Shown: positions 1 through 12,959 of the stretch, one piece after another
Position numbering within the stretch: position 1 is the stretch's first letter
How the letters are laid out: each line of letters begins with the position of its first letter
DNA from: Symsagittifera roscoffensis
Lineage: Eukaryota > Xenacoelomorpha > Acoela > Convolutidae
Assembly: GCF_963678635.1 (NCBI RefSeq)
Contig: NC_087068.1
Location: 23,090,388 to 23,154,387, forward strand
DNA: 64,000 nucleotides
Reading direction: 5' to 3'
Position numbers and translations under genes: made by a program
The notes under the pieces: generated by a model
Seen by the model: only the letters and a program-made list of their open reading frames with translations
Database searches by the model: none
Told to the model about the DNA's origin: nothing

Positions 1-1459
1 ATTTCACTGGGTTAGCGATCGTTGCAGAAGCAGATTTGCGCTGTGGTGATTTTTTGTCCCAAGAAAGTTGTCGTCACAAATTGGTAGTTTCCACTAGCTT
101 CTGGTCTTGGCTACTGAATGTTTCTTCAGTTTTGACATCTTTGAAAAACAAAGCGACATTTTTTTGGGTGGTTATTGCGTTGTGGGTTTGCTGATAGTTC
201 ATGGGAGTACTAAACTTTCGATTTAGATCTTTATGATCCTGAAATATGTCTTCTGTGTTTGTTCTTGATGCGATATTTTGTGGTACAAATTTTTTTCATT
301 TTCCAGGACAGTGTGTGGCTAGTTAAGAAGTCTTGATGAGTTCATTGTTGTTCCAATCATCAATTCTACTGGGTTAACGATCGTTGCAGAAGCGGATTTG
401 CGCTGTGGTGATTTTTTGTCCCAAGAAAGTTGTCGTCACAAATTGGTAGTTTCCACTAGCTTCTGGTCTTGGCTACTGAATGTTTCTTCAGTTTTGACAT
501 CTTTGAAAAACAAAGCGACATTTTTTTGGGTGGTTATTGCGTTGTGGGTTTGCTGATAGTTCATGGGAGTACTAAACTTTCGATTTAGATCTTTATGATC
601 CTGAAATATGTCTTCTGTGTTTGTTCTTGATGCGATATTTTGTGGTACAAATTTTTTTCATTTTCCAGGACAGTGTGTGGCTAGTTAAGAAGTCTTGATG
701 AGTTCATTGTTGTTCCAATCATCAATTCTACTGGGTTAACGATCGTTGCAGAAGCGGATTTGCGCTGTGGTGATTTTTTGTCCCAAGAAAGTTGTCGTCA
801 CAAATTGGTAGTTTTCACTAGCTTCTGGTCTTGGCTACTGAATGTTTCTTCAGTTTTGACATCTTTGAAAAACACAGCGACATTTTTTGGGTGGTTAATG
901 CGTTGTGGGTTTGCTGATAGTTCATGGGAGTACTAAACTTTCGATTTGGATCTTTATGATCCTGAAATATGTCTTCTGTGTTTGTTCTTGATGCGATATT
1001 TTGTGGTACAAATTTTTTTCATTTTCCAGGACAGTGTGTGGCTAGTTAAGAAGTCTTGATGGGTTCATTGTTGTTCCAATCATCAATTCTACTTGGTTAG
1101 CCATCGTTGCAGAAGCGGATTTGCGCTGTGGTGATGTTTTGTCCGAAGAAAGTTGTCGTCACAAATTGGTAGTTTCCACTAGCTTCTGGTCGTGGCTACT
1201 GAATGTTTCTTCAGTTTTGACATCTTTGAAATACACAGCGACATTTTTTGGGTGGTTAATGCGTTGTGGGTTTGCTGATAGTTCATGGGAGTACTAAGTT
1301 TTCGATTTGGGTCTTTATGATCCTGAAATATGTCTTCTGTGTTTTTTCTTGATGCGATATTTTGTGGTACAAATTTCTTTCATTTTCCAGGACAGTGTGT
1401 GGCTAGTTAAGAAGTCTTGATGGGTTCATTGTTGTTCCAATCATCAATTCTACTTGGTT
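1..1459. repeat. Most homogeneous satellite block
   Basis: The first four monomers have periods of 362, 362, 361 and 360 bp. Units 1 and 2 are almost identical, with changes such as GTTAGC/GTTAAC and AGCAGA/AGCGGA. They share a diagnostic run in which the T-rich tract reads AAATTTTTTTCATTTTCCAGG. This low divergence implies recent local amplification or conversion, and the array core probably lies to the left of the window. Confidence 0.8.
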
Positions 1460-4400
1460 AGCGATCGTTGCAGAAGCGGATTTGCGCTGTGGTGATTTTT
1501 TGTCCGAAGAAATTGTCGTCACAAATTGGTAGTTTCCACTAGCTTCTGGTCTTGGCTACTGAATGTTTCTTCAGTTTTGACATCTTTGAAATACAAAGCG
1601 ACATTTTTTGGGTGGTTAATGCGTTGTGGTTTTTCTGAAAGTTCATGGGAGTACTAAGTTTTCAATTTTGGTCTTTATGATCCTGAAATATGTCTTCTGT
1701 GTTTGTTCTTGACGCGATCTTTTGTGGTACAAGTTTTTTCATATTCCAGGACAGTGTTTGGCTAGTTAAGAAGTCTTCATGAGTTCATTGTTGTTCCAAT
1801 CATCAATTTCACTGGGTTAGCGATCGTTGCAGAAGCAGATTTGCGCTGTGGTGATTTTTTGTCCGAAGAAAGTTGTCGTCACAAATTGGTAGTTTCCACT
1901 AGCTTCTGGTCTTGGTTACTGAATGCTTCTTCAGTTTTGACAGCTTTGAAAAACACAGCGACATTTTTTGGGTTGTTAATGCGTTTTGGGTATGCTGACT
2001 GTTCATGGGACTTCTGGGTTTTGGATTTTGGTACTTATATTTCTGAAATATGTCTTTTTTGTGTTCAGCCTTGATGCGATTTTTTGTGGTACAATTTTTT
2101 TCATGTTCCAGGATCCAGGACAGTGTGTGGCTAGTTAAGAAGTCTTGATGGGTTCCTTGTTGTTCCAATCATCAATTCTACTGGGTAAGCGATCGTTGCA
2201 GAAGCGGATTTGCGCTGTGGTGATTTTTTGTCCGAAGAAAGTTGTCATAAATTGATAGTTTCTACTAGCTTCTGGTCTTGGCTGCTGATTGTTTCTTCAG
2301 GTTTGACAGCTTTAAAATACACAGCGCTGCATTTTTGGTTTGTTAATGCAATTTGGGTATGCTGACTGTTCATGGGACTTCTGGGTTTTGGATTTTGGTA
2401 TTTATGTTTCTGAAATATGTCTTTGTGTTCATCCTTGGTGCGATTTTTTATGGTACAAATTTTTTCATTTTCCAGGACAGTGTGTGGCTAGTTAAGAAGT
2501 CTTGATTAGTTCATTGGTGTTCCCATCATCAATTCTACTAGATAAGCGATCGTTGCAGAAGCGGATTTGCGCTGTGGTGATTTTTTGTGCGAATAAAGTT
2601 GTCGCCACAAATTGGTAGTTTCCACTAGCTTCTGGTCTTGGCTACTGAATGTTTCTTCAGCTTTGACATCTTTGAAATACACAGCGACATTTTTTGGGCT
2701 TGTTAATGCGTTGTGGGTTTGCTGACAGTTCATTGAAGTACTAATTTTTCGATTTTAGTCTTTATGTTTCTGAAATATGTCTTTTGTGTTTGTTCTTGAT
2801 GCGATTTTTTGTGGTACAATTTTTTTCATTTTCCAGGACATTGTGTGGCTAGTTAAGAAGTCTTGATGAGTTTTTTGTTGTTCCAATCATCAATCCTTTT
2901 GGGTTAGCGATCGTTGCAGCAGCGGATTTGCGCTGTGGTGATTTTTGTCCGAAGCAAGTTGTCGTCACAAATTTGTAGTTTCCACTAGCTTCTTGTCTTG
3001 GCTACTGAATGTTTCTTCAGTTTTGACATCATTGAAATGCACAGCGACAGTTTTTTGGGTTGTTAAGACGTCGTGGGTTTGCTGAAATTTCATGGGAGTG
3101 GTAAGTTTTTGATCTTGGTCTTTATGTTTCTGAAATATGTCTTTTTTGTGTTTGTTCTTGATGCGATCTTTTGTGGTACAAATTTTTTCATATTCCAGGA
3201 CAGTGTGTGGCTAGTTAAGAAGTCTTGATGAGTTCATTGTTGTTCCAATCATCAATTTGACTGGGTTAGCGATAGTTGCAGAAGCGGATTTGCGCTGTGG
3301 TGATTTTTTGTCCGAAGAAAGTTGTCGTCACAAAGTGGTAGTTTCCACTAGCTTCTGGTCTTTGTAACTGATTGCTTCTTCAGTTTTGACATCTTTGAAA
3401 TAGGCAGCGCTGCATTTTTGGTTTGTTAAAGCAATTTGGTTATGCTGACTGTTCATGGGACTTCTGGGTTTTGGATTTTGGTATTTATGTTTCTGAAATA
3501 TGTCTTTGTGTTCATCCTTGGTGCGATTTTTTGTGGTACAAATTTTTTCATTTTCCAGGACAGTGTGTGGCTAGTTAAGAAGCCTTGATTAGTTCATTGG
3601 TGTTCCCATCATCAATTCTACTAGATAAGCGATCGTTGCAGAAGCGGATTTGCGCTGTGGTGATTTTTTGTGCGAATAAAGTTGTCGCCACAAATTGGTA
3701 GTTTCCACTAGCTTCTGGTCTTGGCTACTGAATGTTTCTTCAGTTTTGACATCTTTGAAATACACAACGACATTTTTTGGGCTTGTTAATGCGTTGTGGG
3801 TTTGCTGACAGTTCATTGAAGTACTAAGTTTTCGATTTTAGTCTTTATGTTTCTGAAATATGTCTTTTGTGTTTGTTCTTGATGCGATTTTTTGTGGTAC
3901 AATTTTTTTCATTTTCCAGGACATTGTGTGGCTAGTTAAGAAGTCTTGATGAGTTTTTTGTTGTTCCAATCATCACAATCATCAATCCTTTTGGGTTAGC
4001 GATCGTTGCAGCAGCGGATTCGCGCTGTGGTGATTTTTGTCCGAAGCAAGTTGTCGTCACAAATTTGTAGTTTCCACTAGCTTCTGGTCTTGGTTACTGA
4101 AAGCTTCTTCAGTTTTGACATCTTTAAAATAGGCAGCGCTGCTTTTTTGGGTGGTTAATGTGTTGTGGGTTTGCTGACAGTTCATGGGAGTACTAAGTTT
4201 TCGATTTTGGTCTTTATGTTCCTGAAATATGTCTTCTGTGTTTGTTGTTGACGCGATCTTTTGTGGTACAAGTTTTTTCATATTCCAGGACAGTGTGTGG
4301 CTAGTTAAGAAGTCTTGATGAGTTCATTGTTGTTCCAATCATCAATTTCACTGGGTTAGCGATCGTTGCAGAAGCAGATTTGCGCTGTGGTGATTTTTTG

Positions 4401-7400
4401 TCCGAAGAAAGTTGTCGTCACAAATTGGTAGTTTCCACTAGCTTCTGGTCTTGGTTACTGAATGCTTCTTCAGTTTTGACATCTTTGAAATAAGCAGCGC
4501 TGCTTTTTTGGTTTGTTAATTCGTTTTGGGTATGCTGACTGTTCATGGGACTTCTGGGTTTTGGATTTTGGTACTTATATTTCTGAAATATGTCTTTTTT
4601 GTGTTCAGCCTTGATGCGATTTTTTGTGGTACAATTTTTTTTTATGTTCCAGGATCCAGGACAGTGTGTGGCTAGTTAAGAAGTCTTGATGGGTTCCTTG
4701 TTGTTCCAATCATCAATTCTACTGGGTAAGCGATCGTTGCAGAAGCGGATTTGCGCTGTGGTGATTTTTTGTCCGAAGAAAGTTGTCATAAATTGATAGT
4801 TTCTACTAGCTTCTGGTCTTGGCTGCTGATTGTTTCTTCAGGTTTGACAGCTTTGAAATACACAGCGACATTTTTTGGGTTGTTAATGCGTTTTGGGTAT
4901 GCTGACTGTTCATGGGACTTCTGGGTTTTGGATTTTGGTACTTTTATTTCTGAAATATGTCTTTTTTGTGTTCAGCCTTGATGCGATTTTTTGTGGTACA
5001 ATTTTTTTTTATGTTCCAGGATCCAGGACAGTGTGTGGCTAGTTAAGAAGTCTTGATGGGTTCCTTGTTGTTCCAATCATCAATTCTACTGGGTAAGCGA
5101 TCGTTGCAGAAGCGGATTTGCGCTGTGGTGATTTTTTGTCCGAAGAAAGTTGTCATAAATTGATAGTTTCTACTAGCTTCTGGTCTTGGCTGCTGATTGT
5201 TTCTTCAGGTTTGACAGCTTTGAAATACACAGCGACATTTTTTGGGTTGTTAATGCGTTGTGGGTTTGCTGACAGTTGATGGGAGTACTATGTTTTTGAT
5301 TTTGGTCTTTGTGTTTCTGAAATATGTCTTTTTTGTGTTTGTTCTTGATGCGATCTTTTGTGGTACAAATTTTTTTCATTTTCTAGGACAGTGTGTGGCT
5401 AGTTAAGAAGTCTTGATGGGTTCATTGTTGTTCCAATCATCAATTCTACTTGGTTAGCGATCGTTGCAGAAGCGGATTTGCGCTGTGGTGATTTTTTGTC
5501 CGAAGAAAGTTGTCGTCACAAATTGGTAGTTTCCACTAGCTTCTGGTCTTGGTTACTGATTGCTTCTTCAGTTTTGACATCTTTGAAATAGGCAGCGCTG
5601 CATTTTTGGTTTGTTAATGCAATTTGGGTATGCTTACTGTTCATGGGACTTCTGGGTTTTGGATTTTGGTATTTATGTTTCTGAAATATGTCTTTGTGTT
5701 CATCCTTGGTGCGATTTTTTGTGGTACAAATTTTTTCATTTTCCAGGACAGTGTGTGGCTAGTTAAGAAGTCTTGATTAGTTCATTGGTGTTCCCAGCAT
5801 CAATTCTACTAGATAAGCGATCGTTGCAGAAGCGGATTTGCGCTGTGGTGATTTTTTGTGCGAATAAAGTTGTCGCCACAAATTGGTAGTTTCCTCTAGC
5901 TTCTGGTCTTGGCTACTGAATGTTTCTTCAGTTTTGACATCTTTGAAATACTCAGCGACATTTTTTCGGCTTGTTAATGCGTTGTTGGTTTGCTGACAGT
6001 TCATTGAAGTACTAAGTTTTCGATTTTAGTCTTTATGTTTCTGAAATATGTCTTTTGTGTTTGTTCTTGTTGCGATTTTTTGTGGTACATTTTTTTTTCG
6101 TTTTCCAGGACTTTGTGTGGCTAGTTAAGAAGTCTTGATGAGTTTTTTGTTGTTCCAATCATCACTCGTTTTGGGTTAGCGATCGTTGCAGAAGCAGATT
6201 TGCGCTGTGGTGATTTTTTGTCCGAAGAAAGTTGTCGTCACAAATTGGTAGTTTCCACTAGCTTCTGGTCTTGGTTACTGAATGCTTCTTCAGTTTTGAC
6301 ATCTTTGAAATAAGCAGCGCTGCTTTTTTGGTTTGTTAATGCGTTTTGGGTATTCTGACTGTTCATGGGACTTCTGGGTTTTGGATTTTGGTACTTATAT
6401 TTCTGAAATATGTCTTTTTTGTGTTCAGCCTTGATGCGATTTTTTGTGGTACAATTTTTTTTTATGTTCCAGGATCCAGGACAGTGTGTGGCTAGTTAAG
6501 AAGTCTTGATGGGTTCCTTGTTGTTCCAATCATCAATTCTACTGGGTAAGCGATCGTTGCAGAAGCGGATTTGCGCTGTGGTGATTTTTTGCCCGAAGAA
6601 AGTTGTCATAAATTGATAGTTTCTACTAGCTTCTGGTCTTGGCTGCTGATTGTTTCTTCAGGTTTGACAGCTTTGAAATACACAGCGACATTTTTTGGGT
6701 TGTTAATGCGTTTTGGGTATGCTGAATGTTCATGGGACTTCTGGGTTTTGGATTTTGGTACTTATATTTCTGAAATATGTCTTTTTTGTGTTCAGCCTTG
6801 ATGCGATTTTTTGTGGTACAATTTTTTTCATGTTCCAGGATCCAGGACAGTGTGTGGCTAGTTAAGAAGTCTTGATGGGTTCATTGTTGTTCCAATCATC
6901 AATTCTACTTGGTTAGCGATCGTTGCAGAAGCGGATTTGCGCTGTGGTGATTTTTTGTCCGAAGAAAGTTGTCGTCACAAATTGGTAGTTTCCACTAGCT
7001 TCTGGTCTTGGTTACTGATTGCTTCTTCAGTTTTGACATCTTTGAAATAGGCAGCGCTGCATTTTTGGTTTGTTAATGCAATTTGGGTATGCTTACTGTT
7101 CATGGGACTTCTGGGTTTTGGATTTTGGTATTTATGTTTCTGAAATATGTCTTTGTGTTCATCCTTGGTGCGATTTTTTTTTGGTACAAATTTTTTCATT
7201 TTCCAGGACAGTGTGTGGCTAGTTAAGAAGTCTTGATTAGTTCATTGGTGTTCCCAGCATCAATTCTACTAGATAAGCGATCGTTGCAGAAGCGGATTTG
7301 CGCTGTGGTGATTTTTTGTGCGAATAAAATGTCGCCACAAATTGGTAGTTTCCACTAGCTTCTGGTCTTGGCTACTGAATGTTTCTTCAGTTTTGACATC

Positions 7401-10400
7401 TTTGAAATACTCAGCGACATTTTTTCGGCTTGTTAATGCGTTGTGGGTTTGCTGACAGTTCATTGAAGTACTAAGTTTTCGATTTTAGTCTTTATGTTTC
7501 TGAAATATGTCTTTTGTGTTTGTTCTTGATGCGATTTTTTGTGGTACAATTTTTTTCATTTTCCAGGACTTTGTGTGGCTAGTTAAGAAGTCTTGATGAG
7601 TTTTTTGTTGTTCCAATCATCACTCGTTTTGGGTTAGCGATCGTTGCAGCAGCGGATTTGCGCTGTGGTGATTTTTGTCCGAAGCAAGTTGTCGTCACAA
7701 ATTGGTAGTTTCCACTAGCTTCTGGTCTTGGTTACTGAATGCTTCTTCAGTTTTGACATCTTTAAAATAGGCAGCGCTGCTTTTTTGGGGTGTTACTGCG
7801 ATGTGGGTTTGCTGACATTTCATGGGAGTACTAAGTTTTCAATTTTGGTCTTTCTGTTTCTGAAATATGTCATTTTTTGTGTTTATCCTTGATGCGATCT
7901 GTTGTGGTACAAATTTTTTCATTTTCCAGGACATTGTGTGGCTAGTTAAGTCATCTTGATGTGTTCATTGTTGTTCCATTCCTCAATTCTACTGGGTTAG
8001 CGATCGTTGCAGAAGCGGATATGCGCCGTGGTGATTTTTTTTTCGAATTTTTTTTTTGGTTTGTTAAAGCGTTGTGAACATGCTGGTGGTTCATGGGAGT
8101 ACTATATTTTAATTTTGGTTTTTATGATTCTGAAATTTGTCATTTTTTGTGTTTGTTCTTGATGCGATCTTTTGTGGTACAATTTTTTTCATTTTTCAGG
8201 ACACTGTGTGGCTAGTTAAGTCATCTTGATGTGTTCATTGTTTTTTTTTTTTCATCAATTCTATTAAGTTAGCGATCATTGCGGAAGCGGGTTTTCTCGG
8301 TGTTACTTTTTTGTCCGAAAAGGTTGTCGTTACAAATCGGTAGTTTCCACTAGCTTCTGGTCTCGGCTACTGAATGTTTCTTCAGTTTTGACAACCAAAA
8401 AATACATCGACAAATATTTTGGGGTTTTTAATGTGTTAATGCGTCGTGACTATGCTGACGGTTCATGGGAATACTAAGTTTTTGATTTTGGTTTTTATGT
8501 TTCTGAAATATGTCTTTTTTGTGTTTGTTCTTGATGCGATCTTTTGTGGTACAAGTTTTTTTTTTTCATTTTTCAGGACACTGTGTGGCTTGTTAAGTCA
8601 TCTTGATGTGTTCATTGTTGTTCCATTCATTAGTTCTCCTGGGTTAGCGATAGTTGCAGAAGCGGATTTGCGCTGTGGTGATTTTTTGTCCGAAGAAAGT
8701 TGTCGTCACAAATTGGTAGTTTCCACTAGCTTCTGGTCTTGGCTACTGAATGTTTCTTCAGTTTTGACATCTTTGAAATACACAGCGACATTTTTTTGGG
8801 TGGTTAATGTGTTGTGGGTTTGCTGACAGTTCATGGGAGTACTAAGTTTTCGATTTTGGTCTTTATGTTCCTGAAATATGTCTTCTGTGTTTGTTGTTGA
8901 CGCGATCTTTTGTGGTACAAGTTTTTTCATATTCCAGGACAGTGTGTGGCTAGTTAAGAAGTCTTGATGAGTTCATTGTTGTTCCAATCATCAATTTCAC
9001 TGGGTTAGCGATCGTTGCAGAAGCAGATTTGCGCTGTGGTGATTTTTTGTCCGAAGAAAGTTGTCGTCACAAATTGGTAGTTTCCACTAGCTTCTGGTCT
9101 TGGTTACTGAATGCTTCTTCAGTTTTGACATCTTTGAAATAGGCAGCGCTGCTTTTTTGGTTTGTTAATGCGTTTTGGGTATGCTGACTATTCATGGGAC
9201 TTCTGGGTTTTGGATTTTGGTACTTATATTTCTGAAATATGTCTTTTTTGTGTTCAGCCTTGATGCGATTTTTTGTGGTACAATTTTTTTCATGTTCCAG
9301 GATCCAGGACAGTGTGTGGCTAGTTAAGAAGTCTTGATGGGTTCCTTGTTGTTCCAATCATCAATTCTACTGAGTAAGCGATCGTTGCAGAAGCGGATTT
9401 GCGCTGTGGTGATTTTTTGTCCGAAGAAAGTTGTCATAAATTGATAGTTTCTACTGGCTTCTGGTCTTGGCTGCTGATTGTTTCTTCAGGTTTGACAGCT
9501 TTGAAATACACAGCGACATTTTTTGGGTTATTAATGCGTTGTGGGTTTGCTGACAGTTGATGGGAGTACTAAGTTTTTGATTTTGGTCTTTGTGTTTCTG
9601 AAATATGTCTTTTTTGTGTTTGTTCTTGATGCGATCTTTTGTGGTACAAATTTTTTCATATTCCAGGACAGTGTGTGGCTAGTTAAGAAGTCTTGATGAG
9701 TTCATTGTCGTTCCAATCATCAATTTCACTGGGTTAGCGATAGTTGCAGAAGCGGATTTGCGCTGTGGTGATTTTTTGTCCGAAGAAAGTTGTCGTCACA
9801 AAGTGGTAGTTTCCACTAGCTTCTGGTCTTGGTTACTGATTGCTTCTTCAGCTTTGACATCTTTGAAATAGGCAGCGCTGCATTTTTGGTTTGTTAATGC
9901 AATTTGGAATGCTGAGTGTTCATGGGACTTCTGGGTTATGGATTTTGGTATTTATGTTTCTGAAATATGTCTTTGTGTTCATCCTTGGTGCGATTTTTTG
10001 TGGTACAAATTTTTTCATTTTCCAGGACAGTGTGTGGCTAGTTAAGAAGTCTTGATTAGTTGATTGGTGTTCCAATCATCAATTCTACTAGATAAGCGAT
10101 CGTTGCAGAAGCGGATTTGCGCTGTGGTGATTTTTTGTCCGAATAAAGTTGTCGCCACAAATTGGTAGTTTCCACTAGCTTCTGGTCTTGGCTACTGAAT
10201 GTTTCTTCAGTTTTGACATCTTTGAAATACACAGCGACATTTTTTGGCTTGTTAATGCGTTATGGGTTTGCTGACAGTTCATTGAAGTACTAAGTTTTCG
10301 ATTTTTGTCTTTATGTTTCTGAAATATGTCTTTTGTGTTTGTTCCTGATGCGATTTTTTGTGGTACAAATTTTTTCATTTTCCAGGACATTGTGTGGCTA

Positions 10401-12959
10401 GTTAAGTCATCTTGATGTGTTCATTGTTGTTCCATTCCTCAATTCTACTGGGTTAGCGATCGTTGCAGAAGCGGATATGCGCTGTGGTGATTTTTTTTTT
10501 TCGAAAAAAAGTTGTCGTTACAAAATGGTTGTTTCCACAAGCTTCTGGTCCTGGCTTCTGAATGTTTCTTCAGTTTTGAAAACCAAAAAAAAACACTGCG
10601 ACATTTTTTTTTGGTTTGTTAAAGCGTTGTGAACATGCTGGTGGTTCATGGGAGTACTATATTTTAATTTTGTTTTTTATGATTCTGAAATTTGTCATTT
10701 TTTGTGTTTGTTCTTGATGCGATCTTTTGTGGTACAATTTTTTTTTCATTTTTCAGGACACTGTGTGGCTAGTTAAGTCATCTTGATGTGTTCATTGTTG
10801 TTTTTTTTTCATCAATTCTATTAAGTTAGCGATCATTGCAGAAGCGGGTTTTCTCGGTGGTACTTTTTTGTCCGAAAAGGTTGCCGTTACAAATCGGTAG
10901 TTTCCACTAGCTTCTGGTCTCGGCTACTGAATGTTTCTTCAGTTTTGACAACCAAAAAATACATCGACAAATTTTTTGGGGTTTTTAATGTGTTAATAAG
11001 TCGTGAGTATGCTGACGGTTCATGGGAGTACTAAGTTTTCGATTTGGGTCTTTATGATCCTGAAATATGTCTTCTGTGTTTGTTCTTGATGCGATATTTT
11101 GTGGTACAAATTTGTTTCCTTTTCCAGGACAGTGTGTGGCTAGTTAAGAAGTCTTGATGGGTTCATTGTTGTTCCAATCATCAATTTCACTGGGTTAGCG
11201 ATAGTTGCAGAAGCGGATTTGCGCTGTGGTGATTTTTGTCCGAAGAAAGTTGTCGTCACAAATTGGTAGTTTCCACTAGCTTCTGGTCTTGGCTACTGAA
11301 TGTTTCTTCAGTTTTGACATCTTTGAAAAACAAAGCGACATTTTTTTGGGTGGTTAATGTGTTGTGGGTTTGCTGACAGTTCATGGGAGTACTAAGTTTT
11401 CGATTTTGGTCTTTATGTTTCTGAAATATGTCTTCTGTGTTTGTTGTTGACGCGATCTTTTGTGGTACAAGTTTTTTCATATTCCAGGACAGTGTGTGGC
11501 TAGTTAAGAAGTCTTGATGAGTTCATTGTTGTTCCAATCATCAATTTCACTGGGTTAGCGATCGTTGCAGAAGCAGATTTGCGCTGTGGTGATTTTTTGT
11601 CCGAAGAAAGTTGTCGTCACAAATTGGTAGTTTCCACTAGCTTCTGGTCTTGGTTACTGAATGCTTCTTCAGTTTTGACATCTTTGAAATAGGCAGCGCT
11701 GCTTTTTTGGTTTGTTAATGCGTTTTGGGTATGCTGACTGTTCATGGGACTTCTGGGTTTTGGATTTTGGTACTTATATTTCTGAAATATGTCTTTTTTG
11801 TGTTCAGCCTTGATGCGATTTTTTGTGGTACAATTTTTTTCATGTTCCAGGATCCAGGACAGTGTGTGGCTAGTTAAGAAGTCTTGATGGGTTCCTTGTT
11901 GTTCCAATCATCAATTCTACTGGGTAAGCGATCGTTGCAGAAGCGGATTTGCGCTGTGGTGATTTTTTGTCCGAAGAAAGTTGTCATAAATTGATAGTTT
12001 CTACTAGCTTCTGGTCTTGGCTGCTGATTGTTTCTTCAGGTTTGACAGCTTTGAAATACACAGCGACATTTTTTGGTTTGTTAATGCAATTTGGGTATGC
12101 TGAGTGTTCATGGCAATTCTGGGTTATGGATTTTGGTATTTATGTTTCTGAAATATGTCTTTGTGTTCATCCTTGGTGCGATTTTTTGTGGTACAAATTT
12201 TTTCATTTTCCAGGACAGTGTGTGGCTAGTTAAGAAGTCTTGATTAGTTGATTGGTGTTCCAATCATCAATTCTACTAGATAAGCGATCGTTGCAGAAGC
12301 GGATTTGCGCTGTGGTGATTTTTTGTCCGAATAAAGTTGTCGCCACAAATTGGTAGTTTCCACTAGCTTCTGGTCTTGGCTACTGAATGTTTCTTCAGTT
12401 TTGACATCTTTGAAATACACAGCGACATTTTTTGGCTTGTTAATGCGTTATGGGTTTGCTGACAGTTCATTGAAGTACTAAGTTTTCGATTTTTGTCTTT
12501 ATGTTTCTGAAATATGTCTTTTGTGTTTGTTCCTGATGCGATTTTTTGTGGTACAAATTTTTTCATTTTCCAGGACATTGTGTGGCTAGTTAAGTCATCT
12601 TGATGTGTTCATTGTTGTTCCATTCCTCAATTCTACTGGGTTAGCGATCGTTGCAGAAGCGGATATGCGCTGTGGTGATTTTTTTTTTCGAAAAAAAGTT
12701 GTCGTTACAAAATGGTTGTTTCCACAAGCTTCTGGTCCTGGCTACTGAATGTTTCTTCAGTTTTGAAAACCAAAAAAAAAACACTGCGACATTTTTTTTT
12801 GGTTTGTTAAAGCGTTGTGAACATGCTGGTGGTTCATGGGTGTACTATATTTTAATTTTGGTTTTTATGATTCTGAAATTTGTCATTTTTTGTGTTTGTT
12901 CTTGATGCGATCTTTTGTGGTACAATTTTTTTTCATTTTTCAGGACACTGTGTGGCTAG